In this document: in pieces, positions 33,010-42,360 of the stretch | How positions within the stretch are numbered: position 1 is the stretch's first letter | Layout of the letters: each line of letters opens with the position of its first letter | Notes under the pieces: model-generated | Database searches by the model: none | The model's input: the letters and a program-made list of their open reading frames with translations, nothing else | What the model was told of the DNA's origin: nothing | Source of the DNA: Halomarina pelagica | Lineage (GTDB): Archaea; Halobacteriota; Halobacteria; Halobacteriales; Haloarculaceae | Direction of reading: 5' to 3' | NCBI RefSeq assembly: GCF_024228315.1 | Contig: NZ_CP100455.1 | Location: 434,001-498,000 of the forward strand | Length of the DNA stretch: 64,000 bases | Translations under genes and position numbers: made by a program

Positions 33010-34077
33010 ATGGATACCGAAACGCTCCGTGAGACGCTGGAGGGGACGGGACTCACGCAGTACGAGGCGGACGCGTACATCGCCGTCCTGGAGTTAGGGA
33101 GCGCCCCGGCGACGGAGATATCGGACACGTGTGGGGTGCCACAGGCGCGGATCTACGACGTCCTCCGGAACCTCCAGCGGAAGGGGTTCGTCGAGACGTA
33201 CCAGCAGGGGAGTCTGCACGCCCGCGCGCACGAACCGAACCGCATACTGGACGACCTCACGTCCTACGCCGAGACGGTGACCGAGGCGGCGGCCGAGATC
33301 CGGGAGCGGTGGGAGCGCCCGACGATCGAGAACCACCGGGTGAGCGTGTTGAAGCCGCTGTCGTCGATCCTCGACCGCGCGCGCGAGTCGATCGAGCGCG
33401 CGGAGGACGAGGTCAAACTGGCGGTGACGCCGGAAGAGTTCGAGGCGCTCGAGGAGGCACTGGCGACGGCGTACGAGCGCGACGTGACCGTCAAGCTCGC
33501 GCTCACGCCGGACACGAGCGGGGAGCGCGCCGTCGAGGATCTCGACTTCGACGGCGTCGCGACCGAGGTACGATACCGGGACCTGCCGACGCCGCTGCTC
33601 GTCCTCGTCGATCGGATGCACGTCTGTTTCGCCCCCGAGAAACCGCTACACCCGACACACGAGTACAGCCTCCTCGTCAACGACTACTCCTTCTCGCGGC
33701 TCTTCGACTGGTACTTCGCGACGGCGCTGTGGTGGTACTGGACCCCCGTCTACTCGGCCCGCGACGAGACCCTCCCCCGGACGTACACGTCGATCAGGGA
33801 GTGCATCCGCGACATCGATCGGTTTTCGGACGCGAACGAGGTCGTCGTCACGGTGCTCGGCAAGGAGCGCGGCAGTGAGACGGACCTCGAACTCACCGGG
33901 CGCGTCGTCGACGTCGAGTACGCCGGGGGCGACATGAGCGAGCCGCTGCTCGCCACGTTCGTCGAGCGGGCGACGATCTGGCTCGAGACGGACGACGGCA
34001 CGTACGAGGTCGGCGGATGGGGGGCCCTGTTCGAGGAGATCGAGGGACGGCGGTTCGTCGTCGAGGCGATCGACTGA
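33010..34077 (+). CDS. TrmB-family sugar-responsive transcriptional regulator
   Basis: 355 aa. The N-terminal winged helix (GLTQYEADAYIAVLELGSAP, then CGVPQARIYDVLRNLQRKGF) and a short coiled segment (ETVTEAAAEIRERW) are followed by the TrmB effector domain (KLAVTPEEFEALEE, LVDRMHVCFAPE, ECIRDIDRF and the terminal YEVGGWGALFEEIEGRRFVV). It follows the ATPase gene by 37 bp and probably shares its transcript, so it could control its own expression through the upstream palindrome. Its paralogue at 54258 flanks the second sugar operon, which points to one regulator per transporter. Confidence 0.9.
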   Translation: MDTETLRETLEGTGLTQYEADAYIAVLELGSAPATEISDTCGVPQARIYDVLRNLQRKGFVETYQQGSLHARAHEPNRILDDLTSYAETVTEAAAEIRERWERPTIENHRVSVLKPLSSILDRARESIERAEDEVKLAVTPEEFEALEEALATAYERDVTVKLALTPDTSGERAVEDLDFDGVATEVRYRDLPTPLLVLVDRMHVCFAPEKPLHPTHEYSLLVNDYSFSRLFDWYFATALWWYWTPVYSARDETLPRTYTSIRECIRDIDRFSDANEVVVTVLGKERGSETDLELTGRVVDVEYAGGDMSEPLLATFVERATIWLETDDGTYEVGGWGALFEEIEGRRFVVEAID

Positions 34078-34122
34078 TCGAATCGCCCGCGCCTCGAACC
34101 GCGTCCCCGGGGGGTCGTCACC

Positions 34123-34989
34123 CTACCCCTTCATGCCGCTCAGCGACATGCCCCGGATGAAGTAGTTCTGCGCGGCGAGGAACGCGACGATGACGGGTGC
34201 GACGATCACGACGGTCGCGGCCATCATCAGCCCCCACTTCGCGAAGTACTGGTTGCGCACCGCGAAGAGGGCGATCGGGAGCGTGTACATGTTCTGATCG
34301 GTCGCGATGATGAGCGGCCACTGGAAGTTCTTCCACGCCCCCATGAACGTGAAGATGCCGAGGGTCGCGAGCGCCGGCTTCGCCAGCGGGAGATACACCT
34401 TGTAGAACGTCTGTAGCTCGTTGCAGCCGTCGATCTTCGCCGCGTCCCCCAGCGCGCTGGGGAGGCTCTTGAAGTGCTGTCGGAGCAGGAAGATCCCGAA
34501 GGGGTTCGCGATGAGCGGCGCGACGAGCCCCTGGTACGTGTTGATCCACCCGAGTTTCGTGAGGATGAGGTAGACCGGGATCAGCGTCACCATCCCCGGG
34601 ATCATCATCGTCGAGACGAACCCGAGAAAGAGCTTCTCGCGCCCCCAGAAGTCGATCTTCGCGAGGGCGTAGCCGGCGAGGCTGTCGAACGTGAGGTTGA
34701 ACGCCGTGACCGCGCCGGCGAAGATCACCGTGTTGACGAACCAGCGGCCGATCAGCACGTCGTCGCGTTCCCAGAGGGTGACGAAGTGGTCGAGCGTCAC
34801 GCCGTTCGGGACGAACGCGACCGTCGCCGCGGAGGGGTCAACGGAGATCGACGTCGACAGCGCCCACCAGAACGGCAGCGTCATCCAGAGCGCGCCCGCG
34901 GTCACCGCCCCGTACAGCAGCGCCGTCTTCGACCAGTACCCGGCCCCCGACCGGTCGTAGCCGGGGTACTCGTAGCTCGAGCGGGCCAT
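34123..34989 (-). CDS. Carbohydrate ABC permease, MalG type
   Basis: 288 aa from ATG 34989, with the start overlapping the end of the MalF-type gene by 1 bp. Six helices; the first is LYGAVTAGALWMTLPFWWAL. The MalG hallmark region FVNTVIFAGAVTAFNLTFDS is present, and the EAA loop reads LPSALGDAAKIDGCNELQTF, which docks on the ATPase. The C-terminal FIRGMSLSGMKG is typical of CUT1 permeases. A long upstream extension in the same frame overlaps the MalF gene and is not real. Confidence 0.9.
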   Translation of the reverse strand: MARSSYEYPGYDRSGAGYWSKTALLYGAVTAGALWMTLPFWWALSTSISVDPSAATVAFVPNGVTLDHFVTLWERDDVLIGRWFVNTVIFAGAVTAFNLTFDSLAGYALAKIDFWGREKLFLGFVSTMMIPGMVTLIPVYLILTKLGWINTYQGLVAPLIANPFGIFLLRQHFKSLPSALGDAAKIDGCNELQTFYKVYLPLAKPALATLGIFTFMGAWKNFQWPLIIATDQNMYTLPIALFAVRNQYFAKWGLMMAATVVIVAPVIVAFLAAQNYFIRGMSLSGMKG

Positions 34990-35978
34990 CAGTAGTCGAC
35001 CTCCTGCTGATCCCGGTGGCGGTACTGGTAGTAGCTGAACACGAAGATGATCAGGAAGAGGACGAACGCCATGGCCGCGGCGGCGCCCATCTCCCCCTCC
35101 TGGAAGGCCCGCTCGTAGATGAGCAGGACGATCGTCGTCGTCGCGTAGTACGGCCCGCCCTTCGAGAACACGAGCGCGATCCCGAACACCTGGAACGCCG
35201 AGATGATCGCCATGACGATGACGAAGAAGTTCGTGTTCCCGAGGCTCGGCCACGTGACGTGTCGGAAGCGGTGCCACGCGCTCGCCCCGTCGATGCGGGC
35301 GGCCTCGTACAGCTCCTCGGGGATGTTCTGTAACCCGGCGAGGAAGAAGATCATGTTCGATCCGATGCCGCCCCAGATCGCCATCAGCATGACGCCGCCG
35401 AGGGCGTACGTGGGGGTCCCCGCCCAGTTGTGCTCGAGGAACGTCGGCAGCAGCGCGTTGAGGATGCCGTCGGCGGACAGGACCCACCGCCAGATGACGG
35501 CGCTCGCCGCGCCGGACAGCATCACGGGCATGAAGTAGGCCGCCCGGTAGGCCTTCTTCATGCGGACGCGCTTGTCGAGCATCAGCGCCACCGCGAGTCC
35601 GCCGTAGATCTGGAGGGGGACGGTTCCGATGGCGTAGATCGCCGTCGTCTTCAGCGACCACCAGAAGGTGTTCGCCGTCGGGACCCGAAGCGGCTTCCAG
35701 TTGTTCGCCCACGGCAGGGGGGTGAGCACCTGCACGTAGTTCTGCAGGCCGACGAACGTCCCCGCACCGACGAGGATGTTCCAGTTCTGAAACGAGATGT
35801 AGAGGGCGTACAGGACCGGTCCGAGGAGGAAGAGGGAGAACACGACCAGGTTCGGGAGGACGAACAGGTAGCCGATCAGGTTGTCCTGCTCGCTCCGGTA
35901 GCCCAGACGCTCGCGGAGGGTCGCCTCCTGTACCGCCTCCTGAAACGTGCCGTCGCCCCGTTGGCTGTCTGTCGCCAT
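34989..35978 (-). CDS. Carbohydrate ABC permease, MalF type
   Basis: 329 aa. The cytosolic N-terminus is followed by YLFVLPNLVVFSLFLLGPVL, the MalF-type first helix. Five more helices follow, and the EAA loop reads IPEELYEAARIDGASAWHRF. It ends with a charged YYQYRHRDQQEVDY tail. Tight spacing (10 bp from the binding protein, 1-bp overlap with the MalG-type gene) shows one operon. Forms the channel with the MalG-type permease. Confidence 0.9.
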   Translation of the reverse strand: MATDSQRGDGTFQEAVQEATLRERLGYRSEQDNLIGYLFVLPNLVVFSLFLLGPVLYALYISFQNWNILVGAGTFVGLQNYVQVLTPLPWANNWKPLRVPTANTFWWSLKTTAIYAIGTVPLQIYGGLAVALMLDKRVRMKKAYRAAYFMPVMLSGAASAVIWRWVLSADGILNALLPTFLEHNWAGTPTYALGGVMLMAIWGGIGSNMIFFLAGLQNIPEELYEAARIDGASAWHRFRHVTWPSLGNTNFFVIVMAIISAFQVFGIALVFSKGGPYYATTTIVLLIYERAFQEGEMGAAAAMAFVLFLIIFVFSYYQYRHRDQQEVDY

Positions 35979-35988
35979 CCGTTCGGGG

Positions 35989-37317
35989 TTACCCGAATAC
36001 CTCCGAGTTGAGCTTCTGCTGTGCGGTCTCGAGCGCCTCGCGCGCGGACTTCTTTCCGAGCATCACGGCCTCGAGTTCGGGGTTCACCCTGTTGATGATC
36101 TCCTCGCTGTGCGGGCCGAACGCGACGGGATGGGACCACTCGCCCGCCTCGAGCATCGTCTTGCGGCGCGGATGGGAGTCGTAGTACTCGATGGTCTGGA
36201 GGTCCTTGCGCGCCGGCAGCGCGAGTCCCTTCTTCGCCCAGCGCTTCGCGCCGTCCTTGTCGGTGAGGTTGTGGATGAGCTTCCACGCCGCCTTCGGGGC
36301 CTCCGTGTTCGCCGACGCGCTGTACGAGACGGTGTAGGCCGCGGTCGCCTTCCGGCCGCCGCTCGGGATCGGCAGGTGGGCGCACCCCGTGACCTCGTTC
36401 AGCTTCTGCTTTCCGTCCTCCAGGTAGGGGAAGATCCACGGGCCGATGATCGTCGCCGCTGCCTTTTCGGCCCCGTAGGCGGCCCCCGGCCAGTCGACGC
36501 CGAACTCGCTCGGGTTGCCGAACAGGTCGTCCGCCGCGAGGCCGCCGAGGAACTCGAGCGTCTCGACGTTCGCCTCGGAGGCGATGACGACCTTCGATCC
36601 GTCCGCGTTCAGGACCTGCCCGCCGTTCTGCCAGAGCATCGCCCAGAAGGCGCGCGCCGTCGGCATCCCCGCGAGCGGGTACGTCACGTCGGTCCCCTCC
36701 TTGAGCTTCCGCAGGACGGACCTGAACTCGGACCAGTCCTTCGGGGGCTTCGCCCCGACCTGCTCGAACAGCTCCTCGTTGTACACCAACTGGAGCGTCG
36801 AGAAGTCCTTCGGGACGCCGTAGAGCGCCCCGTCGAACCGAAACGCGTCGATGAGGGGTTCGAAGAAGTTCTCGGGATCGAACGCCGAACTGTCGGCGAC
36901 GTACTGGTCGAGGTTGAGGAGTACGCCCGAGGACGCGAACGAGCCGAAGTACTTCGCGTCGACGTAGAAGACGTCGGGCGCGTTGCCGGCACCGAGCTGC
37001 GTCTTCAGTTTCTGTTTGTACTTCGCCTGGATGGCGTTGTAGTCGACTGCGATCCCCCCGTGGTTCTTCTCGAATTCGGAGACCAGGCTCCGCACGAGCT
37101 TCGCCTCGGCGTTGTTCGCGGCCCACCCGGACAGCGTCAGGCTCGCGGAACCGTCGCCCGAACCGTTCCCGTTTCCGTCTCCGTTTCCGTTCCCGGAGCC
37201 GTCGCCGGAGCCGCCACCGCCGATACACCCCGCGAGGGCGGTCGTCGCGCCCGCCGCGGTGACCGCCTGGACGAACCGCCGCCGCGTGTACGCACCTCGC
37301 GTGCTATCTCTTCTCAT
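35989..37317 (-). CDS. Sugar-binding lipoprotein of ABC transporter (family 1)
   Basis: 442 aa. Tat plus lipobox N-terminus (TRRRFVQAVTAAGATTALAG then C), followed by a low-complexity Gly/Asn/Asp linker that keeps the domain off the membrane. The body shows family-1 binding-protein features: SLTLSGWAANNAEAKLVRSL, DVFYVDAKYFGSF, GVPKDFSTLQLVYNEELFEQ and a late TIEYYDSHPRRKTM segment. It probably captures an oligosaccharide outside the cell; the neighbouring debranching enzyme suggests malto-oligosaccharides or glycogen/starch fragments. First gene of the minus-strand operon; the promoter element TTTATTA is at about 37345-37351. Confidence 0.88.
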   Translation of the reverse strand: MRRDSTRGAYTRRRFVQAVTAAGATTALAGCIGGGGSGDGSGNGNGDGNGNGSGDGSASLTLSGWAANNAEAKLVRSLVSEFEKNHGGIAVDYNAIQAKYKQKLKTQLGAGNAPDVFYVDAKYFGSFASSGVLLNLDQYVADSSAFDPENFFEPLIDAFRFDGALYGVPKDFSTLQLVYNEELFEQVGAKPPKDWSEFRSVLRKLKEGTDVTYPLAGMPTARAFWAMLWQNGGQVLNADGSKVVIASEANVETLEFLGGLAADDLFGNPSEFGVDWPGAAYGAEKAAATIIGPWIFPYLEDGKQKLNEVTGCAHLPIPSGGRKATAAYTVSYSASANTEAPKAAWKLIHNLTDKDGAKRWAKKGLALPARKDLQTIEYYDSHPRRKTMLEAGEWSHPVAFGPHSEEIINRVNPELEAVMLGKKSAREALETAQQKLNSEVFG

Positions 37318-37367
37318 GTACGACCGGGAATGATTAACTATAGAGTAATAAACGTTAGGGATACTAA

Positions 37368-37383
37368 ACTACTCCAGTAGTAA
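37368..37383. promoter_or_regulatory. Candidate TrmB box between divergent sugar promoters
   Basis: ACTACTCCAGTAGTAA is identical to 31774-31789. It lies about 12 bp upstream of TTTTATA (37395-37401), the TATA box of the plus-strand glucosidase (ATG 37427). It is about 17 bp upstream of the minus-strand TATA of the binding-protein operon. Lying upstream of both core promoters suits an activator, or one site acting on both directions. Confidence 0.7.
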
Positions 37384-37426
37384 GTAGGGTCAGATTTTAT
37401 ACCCTCGACTTCGACAGTCGGGGACG

Positions 37427-39358
37427 ATGAAGACGGACAGCGCCGTCGTGGATGGGAGCACCTACCTCGTCACGGACACCGACGGACGGTCGACGCGCGA
37501 ACACGACGGGTTCTACCACCGGGACACCCAGCACCTCGATCGGTACGACCTGGACGTGGACGGGAGGACGCTCGAATCCCTCGAGATAGGCGCGCCGCGC
37601 CCGAGCGAGCGGACGGTCCACCTCGCGACCGCGCTCTCCGGCGGCGCGCGGTCGCTGTACGTCCGTCGCCGGCAACTCGTCTCCGACGGGCTCTACGAGC
37701 GACTCCGCGTGAGGAACCTCGCGACGAACGCGCGCTCGGAGACGCTCTCGCTGTCGCTCGGGACTGCGTTCAGGGATCTCTTCGAGGTGCGCGGCCACGC
37801 GGCGACGCGCTCTCGGCCGGTAGACGTCGAGATCCGCGCAGACGGCGTCACGTTCCGGTACGACCCCGACGACCTGTCCCGGGGCTGGGAGACGACGGTC
37901 ACGGCCACGCGCGGGACGTTCAGCGACGCGCGGCGGGCCCCCCACCGGGGCGACGTCACGCTCGATCTCGACCTCGACCTCGACGCGCGGGCTGAGACCG
38001 TCGTCACGCTCGCGGTCGAACCGGACGCGTCGGCCGTCGATCCCGTCCGGGCGTTCGACGCCGCTCGCGGCGCGGTCCGCGAGCGCGAGCGCGACTGGGA
38101 TCGGACGACGACCGAACTGACGCGGTCCGGCTGGGACCGCGTCCTCGCGGAGAGCCGGGAGAACCTGGCGACGCTCCGCCTCGAGACGGACCACGGACCG
38201 ACCGTCGCCGCCGGCGTCCCGTGGTTCGCGACCGCCTTCGGTCGCGATTCGCTCATCGCGGCCTACCAGGCGCTTCCCCTGACGACGGACCTGGCGAAGG
38301 GGACGTGTCGCTACCTCGCGGCGCGGCAGGCGACGTCGGTCGACGAGTTCCGGGAGGCGGAGCCGGGGAAGATCATGCACGAGGTCCGCCACGGGGAGGC
38401 GGCGCTCCGCGGGACCGTCCCGCACTCCCCCTACTACGGGTCGATCGACGCGACGGCGCTGTTCGTCACGCTCGTCCACGAGACGTGGCGGCTGACGGGG
38501 GACGCGGCGTTCGCGACGGAGCTGTGGGAGCACGTCGAGCGCGCCCTCCGGTGGTGCGACGAGTACGGCGACCGCGACGGCGACGGCTTCCTCGAGTACC
38601 CGACCGACCGCGCGGGCGGCGGGCTGGTCCACCAGGCGTGGAAGGACAGCGGCGACGGGATCACCCACCCGGACGGGCGACACCCCGACGGTCCGCTCGC
38701 CGCCGCCGAGGTACAGGGGTACTACTACGACGCGAAGCGCCGCGCGGCGGACCTCGCGCGCCAGGTCGTCGGCGACGCGGAGCGGGCCCGGCGACTCGAC
38801 GCCGAGGCGGCGGACCTCGCGGCCGCCTTCGACGACGCGTTCTGGCTCCACGGGGAGTCCTTCTACGCGATCGCCCTCGACGGGAACGGCGACCCGATCG
38901 AGACCGTCGCGTCGAACCCGGGCCACTGCCTCTGGAGCGGACTCGTCCCCGAGGAGCGGGCGGACGCCGTCGTCGACCGCCTCCTCGGGGACGACATGTT
39001 CTCCGGGTGGGGGATCCGGACGATCTCCAGCGCCCACCGCGCGTACAACCCGGAGAGCTACCACCTCGGCAGCGTGTGGCCCCACGACACCTCGCTCGTC
39101 GCGCTCGGGATGGCCCGGTACGGCCGGCGGGACGCGGCGGCGACCGTCTCCCGGGCGCTGATCGACGCCGCGATCGCCCGCGGGAACGACCGGCTCCCGG
39201 AGCTGTTCGCCGGATTCGATCGCGAGGCGACGTCCGTCCCGCTCCCCTACGGGTCGGCCTGCGAACCGCAGGCCTGGGCCGCGGGCGCGCCGATCGCCTG
39301 CCTCCGGGCCGTCGAGGGCGAGGACCTGTGGTCGGGGTCGGTCGCCCCCGACGGGTGA
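37427..39358 (+). CDS. Amylo-alpha-1,6-glucosidase / glycogen-debranching-type enzyme
   Basis: 643 aa. The N-terminal beta domain (GDE_N-like; SAVVDGSTYLVTDTDGRS, then HDGFYHRDTQHLDRYDLDVD) is followed by an (alpha/alpha)6 barrel of the GDE_C type. Catalytic-region motifs include GVPWFATAFGRDSLI, RHGEAALRGTVPHSPYYGSI, DGFLEYP and HQAWKDSGDGI, ending in YHLGSVWPHDTSLVALGMAR. It cleaves alpha-1,6 branches or short oligosaccharides, probably in the cytosol since no signal is seen. It diverges from the sugar transporter and shares its palindromic box, so import and breakdown are likely co-regulated. Confidence 0.85.
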   Translation: MKTDSAVVDGSTYLVTDTDGRSTREHDGFYHRDTQHLDRYDLDVDGRTLESLEIGAPRPSERTVHLATALSGGARSLYVRRRQLVSDGLYERLRVRNLATNARSETLSLSLGTAFRDLFEVRGHAATRSRPVDVEIRADGVTFRYDPDDLSRGWETTVTATRGTFSDARRAPHRGDVTLDLDLDLDARAETVVTLAVEPDASAVDPVRAFDAARGAVRERERDWDRTTTELTRSGWDRVLAESRENLATLRLETDHGPTVAAGVPWFATAFGRDSLIAAYQALPLTTDLAKGTCRYLAARQATSVDEFREAEPGKIMHEVRHGEAALRGTVPHSPYYGSIDATALFVTLVHETWRLTGDAAFATELWEHVERALRWCDEYGDRDGDGFLEYPTDRAGGGLVHQAWKDSGDGITHPDGRHPDGPLAAAEVQGYYYDAKRRAADLARQVVGDAERARRLDAEAADLAAAFDDAFWLHGESFYAIALDGNGDPIETVASNPGHCLWSGLVPEERADAVVDRLLGDDMFSGWGIRTISSAHRAYNPESYHLGSVWPHDTSLVALGMARYGRRDAAATVSRALIDAAIARGNDRLPELFAGFDREATSVPLPYGSACEPQAWAAGAPIACLRAVEGEDLWSGSVAPDG

Positions 39359-39370
39359 ACGCTCGCCGGT

Positions 39371-39403
39371 TCGTCTCGTCTCGTCTCGTCTCGTCTCGTC
39401 TCG
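39371..39403. repeat. Pentamer tandem repeat TCGTC x6.6
   Basis: Six full copies and a partial copy of TCGTC lie between the stop of the debranching-type gene and the convergent GMC gene. It is non-coding in both annotated genes and is a likely replication-slippage tract. Confidence 0.8.
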
Positions 39404-39472
39404 CGCCGCCGTGCGACCGACGTTCGTCGGAGATCGGGGACCGGAAATCGTGCCCCCGGGATCGGGGGAGCG

Positions 39473-41227
39473 TCAGAAGTAGAGGCTGGCGATCCGGTCC
39501 GCGGTCCGTAGCGCGAGCGCCTGCCCGCTGTTCGTCGGGTTCGGTCCGCCGACGCCGTTCGCCAGCGCGGAGTGATCGGCGACGAACAGCCGATCGACGT
39601 TGTAGGCCTCCGCGTTCGAATCGAGGACGCGGCCCATTCCCATCGAGGACTGCATGTGCAACAGGAGCGGCGGCCAGTCGCACCGGTGGACGTGCTCCGC
39701 GCCGGCCGCCCGGTGGATGCGCGCCGCGATGCGGGCGAGTTCGTCGCGCTTCGCGTCGTCGTCCGGGTGCGGTTCCCACCTGACCTTCGGGACCGCCCCG
39801 TGCTCGTCGGAGAAGGTGCCGTCGAGCGAGACGCCGTTGTCCTGGCGGGGCAGGTCGTCGGTGAGTATCAGGAGCGCCTTCGTCTGCCGGTAGTTCGACA
39901 TCCGGCGCTTGAGTTCCTCGCCGACGACGTAGCCACGGGTGTCCCACGGCTCGTCCGGATCGACCTCGACGTCGAAGCTGTAGCCCGCCCGCGTGAACAG
40001 GTAGTCGGCGTAGGAGACCAGCCCGGGCGACATCCCGATGTCCTCCATCCCGCCGACGCCGGGCTTGTCGAACCGGACGGCGGAGTTCTGTCCGACGTAC
40101 GGGTCCATGTGCCGCGCCTCCGGGTTGATCTCCGCGATCGTCTCGTCGGAGTAGACGCCGACGACCCAGTCGAACCAGTGGGTGGTGAGGCCCTTGCCGA
40201 CCCAGCCGTCGTCCGGCAGGCCAGAGTTGAGCCACAGCCGGGGCGACTCGATGCAGCCCGCGGCGAGGACGACCGCGTCGGCCTCGATGGTGCCGGTCTT
40301 CCCCGACCACGTGTCGCGGTAGTCGACGCCGGTGGCCTCGAGCGCGCCCGCCCCCTCGACCGTGTTGACGTTCGTGACGAACGTGTTCGGCCGCAGCGCC
40401 ACGTTCCCCATCTCGGGGTCCGCGGTGGCGTCGAGCGCCCGCGGCACCCAGCCCACGTTGCTCGACTTGCGCGCCTTGTCGCGGACCGGGGCGTCGACCG
40501 GCGTTGAGGAACCCTGGAAGTGGTCGCCGACGAGGGTGTCGCCGCGGAAGCCGTCGTCGTAGCTGAACGAGCCGTCGTACTCCGAGTCGAGCGGCTGTCC
40601 GTTCGACGTCTCCCGCCCCGGCACCTCGACGGAGTTGATCTGGGGCCGCCACCCCGTCTCGGTGACGTTCTTCGTGTCGATGCGGTCGTACCCGGCGTTC
40701 TTCGCGCCCTCGATGAACACCTCCTCCTTGGCCGTGATGGGTGCCTGCTGGCTGCTCGTCACCTCCTCGTTGAGCTGGTAGTACGGGACGAGTTCCTCGT
40801 AGGAGATGGGCCAGTGGGGCTGTTCGTCGACGGCGTAGGGGTACGCGCGGGGGTGGTTCCCGAAGTAGTGGACCGAGGTGCCGCCGACGGCGGACACCTG
40901 CCAGATGAACGCGTTCTGGTGGAGGTTCCGGAACCAGGGGGCCCGCGAGTGGTCGGCGGGCCCGACGCGGAGGTACCCCCACGTGGGGTCGTTGGCGTCG
41001 GCCTCGCGGTGGGTGAACTGCTCGTCCATCAGCTTCCCGTCGAGGTCGTCCGGGTCCGTGCTCACGGTGCCGCCGGCGTCGGCGTGCGGTTTCGGCCACT
41101 TCGAGTTGCCGTGCCACGGCCCCGCCTCGAGCACGAGCACGTCCAGGCCGTGTTCGCGGGCCAGACGCGCGGCGGCGGCCGGCCCGTCGGCACCCGCGCC
41201 GACGATGACGACGTCGGGATCCTCCAT
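39473..41227 (-). CDS. GMC-family flavoprotein dehydrogenase (gluconate 2-dehydrogenase type)
   Basis: 584 aa. It opens with an FAD-binding dinucleotide fold (VVIVGAGADGPAAAARLARE, then DVLVLEAG) and closes with the GMC C-terminal signature (LFVADHSALANGVGGPNPTN, SGQALALRTADRI). HPDDDAKRDELARIA and HRCDWPPLLLHMQSSMGMGR form the substrate-domain end with active-site His/Asn candidates. It is paired with a subunit-3-like gene that starts the operon and overlaps it by 1 bp. By family it oxidises a sugar, sugar acid or polyol and passes electrons to the respiratory chain. The flavoprotein has no signal and would need to be exported with its Tat-bearing partner. Confidence 0.85.
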   Translation of the reverse strand: MEDPDVVIVGAGADGPAAAARLAREHGLDVLVLEAGPWHGNSKWPKPHADAGGTVSTDPDDLDGKLMDEQFTHREADANDPTWGYLRVGPADHSRAPWFRNLHQNAFIWQVSAVGGTSVHYFGNHPRAYPYAVDEQPHWPISYEELVPYYQLNEEVTSSQQAPITAKEEVFIEGAKNAGYDRIDTKNVTETGWRPQINSVEVPGRETSNGQPLDSEYDGSFSYDDGFRGDTLVGDHFQGSSTPVDAPVRDKARKSSNVGWVPRALDATADPEMGNVALRPNTFVTNVNTVEGAGALEATGVDYRDTWSGKTGTIEADAVVLAAGCIESPRLWLNSGLPDDGWVGKGLTTHWFDWVVGVYSDETIAEINPEARHMDPYVGQNSAVRFDKPGVGGMEDIGMSPGLVSYADYLFTRAGYSFDVEVDPDEPWDTRGYVVGEELKRRMSNYRQTKALLILTDDLPRQDNGVSLDGTFSDEHGAVPKVRWEPHPDDDAKRDELARIAARIHRAAGAEHVHRCDWPPLLLHMQSSMGMGRVLDSNAEAYNVDRLFVADHSALANGVGGPNPTNSGQALALRTADRIASLYF

Positions 41228-42360
41228 CAGGTGTCACCTCCGATCCCGTCGAGCACGTCGTCGCCGGTCAGGTCGTCCGGAAGGGTCAACTCCTCCGCCG
41301 GCGGGTCCTCGAACCCGCCCGGAACGGCGTGCCGCCAGTCGGCGGCGTACCCGGGGGCCGGACCGGGGTACCCGCTCTGCTTCCGGCTCTGTACCTCGCC
41401 GGCCGGCGTGATCAGCCGCCGGTCGTTGGGCGTGTCCGTCTTCGTCCCGCCGTAGCCCGACCACTCCGTGTAGTAGCCGAAGCCGTGGAGCCCGTTGACC
41501 GCCATCACGACGAACTTCAGGATGCCGAGCTGGGGCAGGAACGGCGACAGGAGTTCGTCCAGTCGGTCGACGGTACCTCCCTCGACGATCGTCCAGAGGC
41601 ACCGCAGCCGGTCCTCCCGGGAGAGCTGGACGAACGTTCCGCCGGCGGGGAACCGCTCGTTCCCCCGCGAGACGGCGTCCTCGTTCTCCCCGCGGGCGAT
41701 GAACTCCGCGGCGACGACGTCGAACACGAGGGTGAACACGGGCGCGTACGGGTAGTTCTGGAGCACCCGGTGGTACCGTTCGTCCCCGGTCTCGACGGTC
41801 ACCTCGAACGCGGCCGGCCCCTCGGCGGCGGTGTCGAGGTCCGCGAAGGCGACCTCGAACCGCTCGACGGGGCCGAACGTGAGGTGCTCCTCCAGCGCGT
41901 CCCCGTCGAGGCCGAGGTCGACGAGGTCGAGGAGGTCGAGCCCGGCGAGGTCGAGCACCGCGTCGAGGTCAGAGCCGAGTCCGGTCGCGTCGAGGGTGAC
42001 CTCGAACATCCCTCGCGGCATCTCCGGACCCGACGCTCCGCCGGCCTTCTCGGTGATCATCTCGGAGCGGACCTCCTGGAAGTGGTTGAAGTCCCAGATG
42101 AGGAACTTCTCCAGTTCGACGTCGAGTCCGCCGGGGACGTGCTCCGGTCCGAGTTCCTCCTCCAGCTGGGGCGTTCGGGGGACGATCGCGTCGACGATCG
42201 ATCGATACGTGTCGGCCGTGTGTGGGTCGCTCGGGAGCGAGTCCGTTATCGCCGCCTGTGCATCCGCGATGGTCGCGTTCGACATCGACAACGCGGCGAT
42301 GCCGCCGACGCCCTTCATCACGCCTCGCCGCGTCATCGATGGTGTGTCGCGTTCTTCCAT
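41227..42360 (-). CDS. Gluconate 2-dehydrogenase subunit 3-like protein, Tat-exported
   Basis: 377 aa, longer than bacterial subunit 3 proteins (about 200-250 aa). The N-terminus MTRRGVMKGVGGIAALSMSN has a twin-arginine-like signal. The YRSIVDAIVPRTPQLEEELG segment is the start of the subunit-3 fold, and VVMAVNGLHGFGYYTEWSGY near the end is its conserved close. It probably escorts the GMC flavoprotein through the Tat system. An acidic middle segment (DLAGLDLLDLVDLGLDGDAL) is an unusual Leu/Asp repeat. An alternative start eight codons downstream (ATG of MTRRG) is possible. Confidence 0.8.
   Translation of the reverse strand: MEERDTPSMTRRGVMKGVGGIAALSMSNATIADAQAAITDSLPSDPHTADTYRSIVDAIVPRTPQLEEELGPEHVPGGLDVELEKFLIWDFNHFQEVRSEMITEKAGGASGPEMPRGMFEVTLDATGLGSDLDAVLDLAGLDLLDLVDLGLDGDALEEHLTFGPVERFEVAFADLDTAAEGPAAFEVTVETGDERYHRVLQNYPYAPVFTLVFDVVAAEFIARGENEDAVSRGNERFPAGGTFVQLSREDRLRCLWTIVEGGTVDRLDELLSPFLPQLGILKFVVMAVNGLHGFGYYTEWSGYGGTKTDTPNDRRLITPAGEVQSRKQSGYPGPAPGYAADWRHAVPGGFEDPPAEELTLPDDLTGDDVLDGIGGDT

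Noticed and set aside
38661-41237. Very long minus-strand frame across the debranching and GMC genes
   Set aside because: It spans two recognisable genes in another frame and is Arg/Gly/Pro-rich; not coding.
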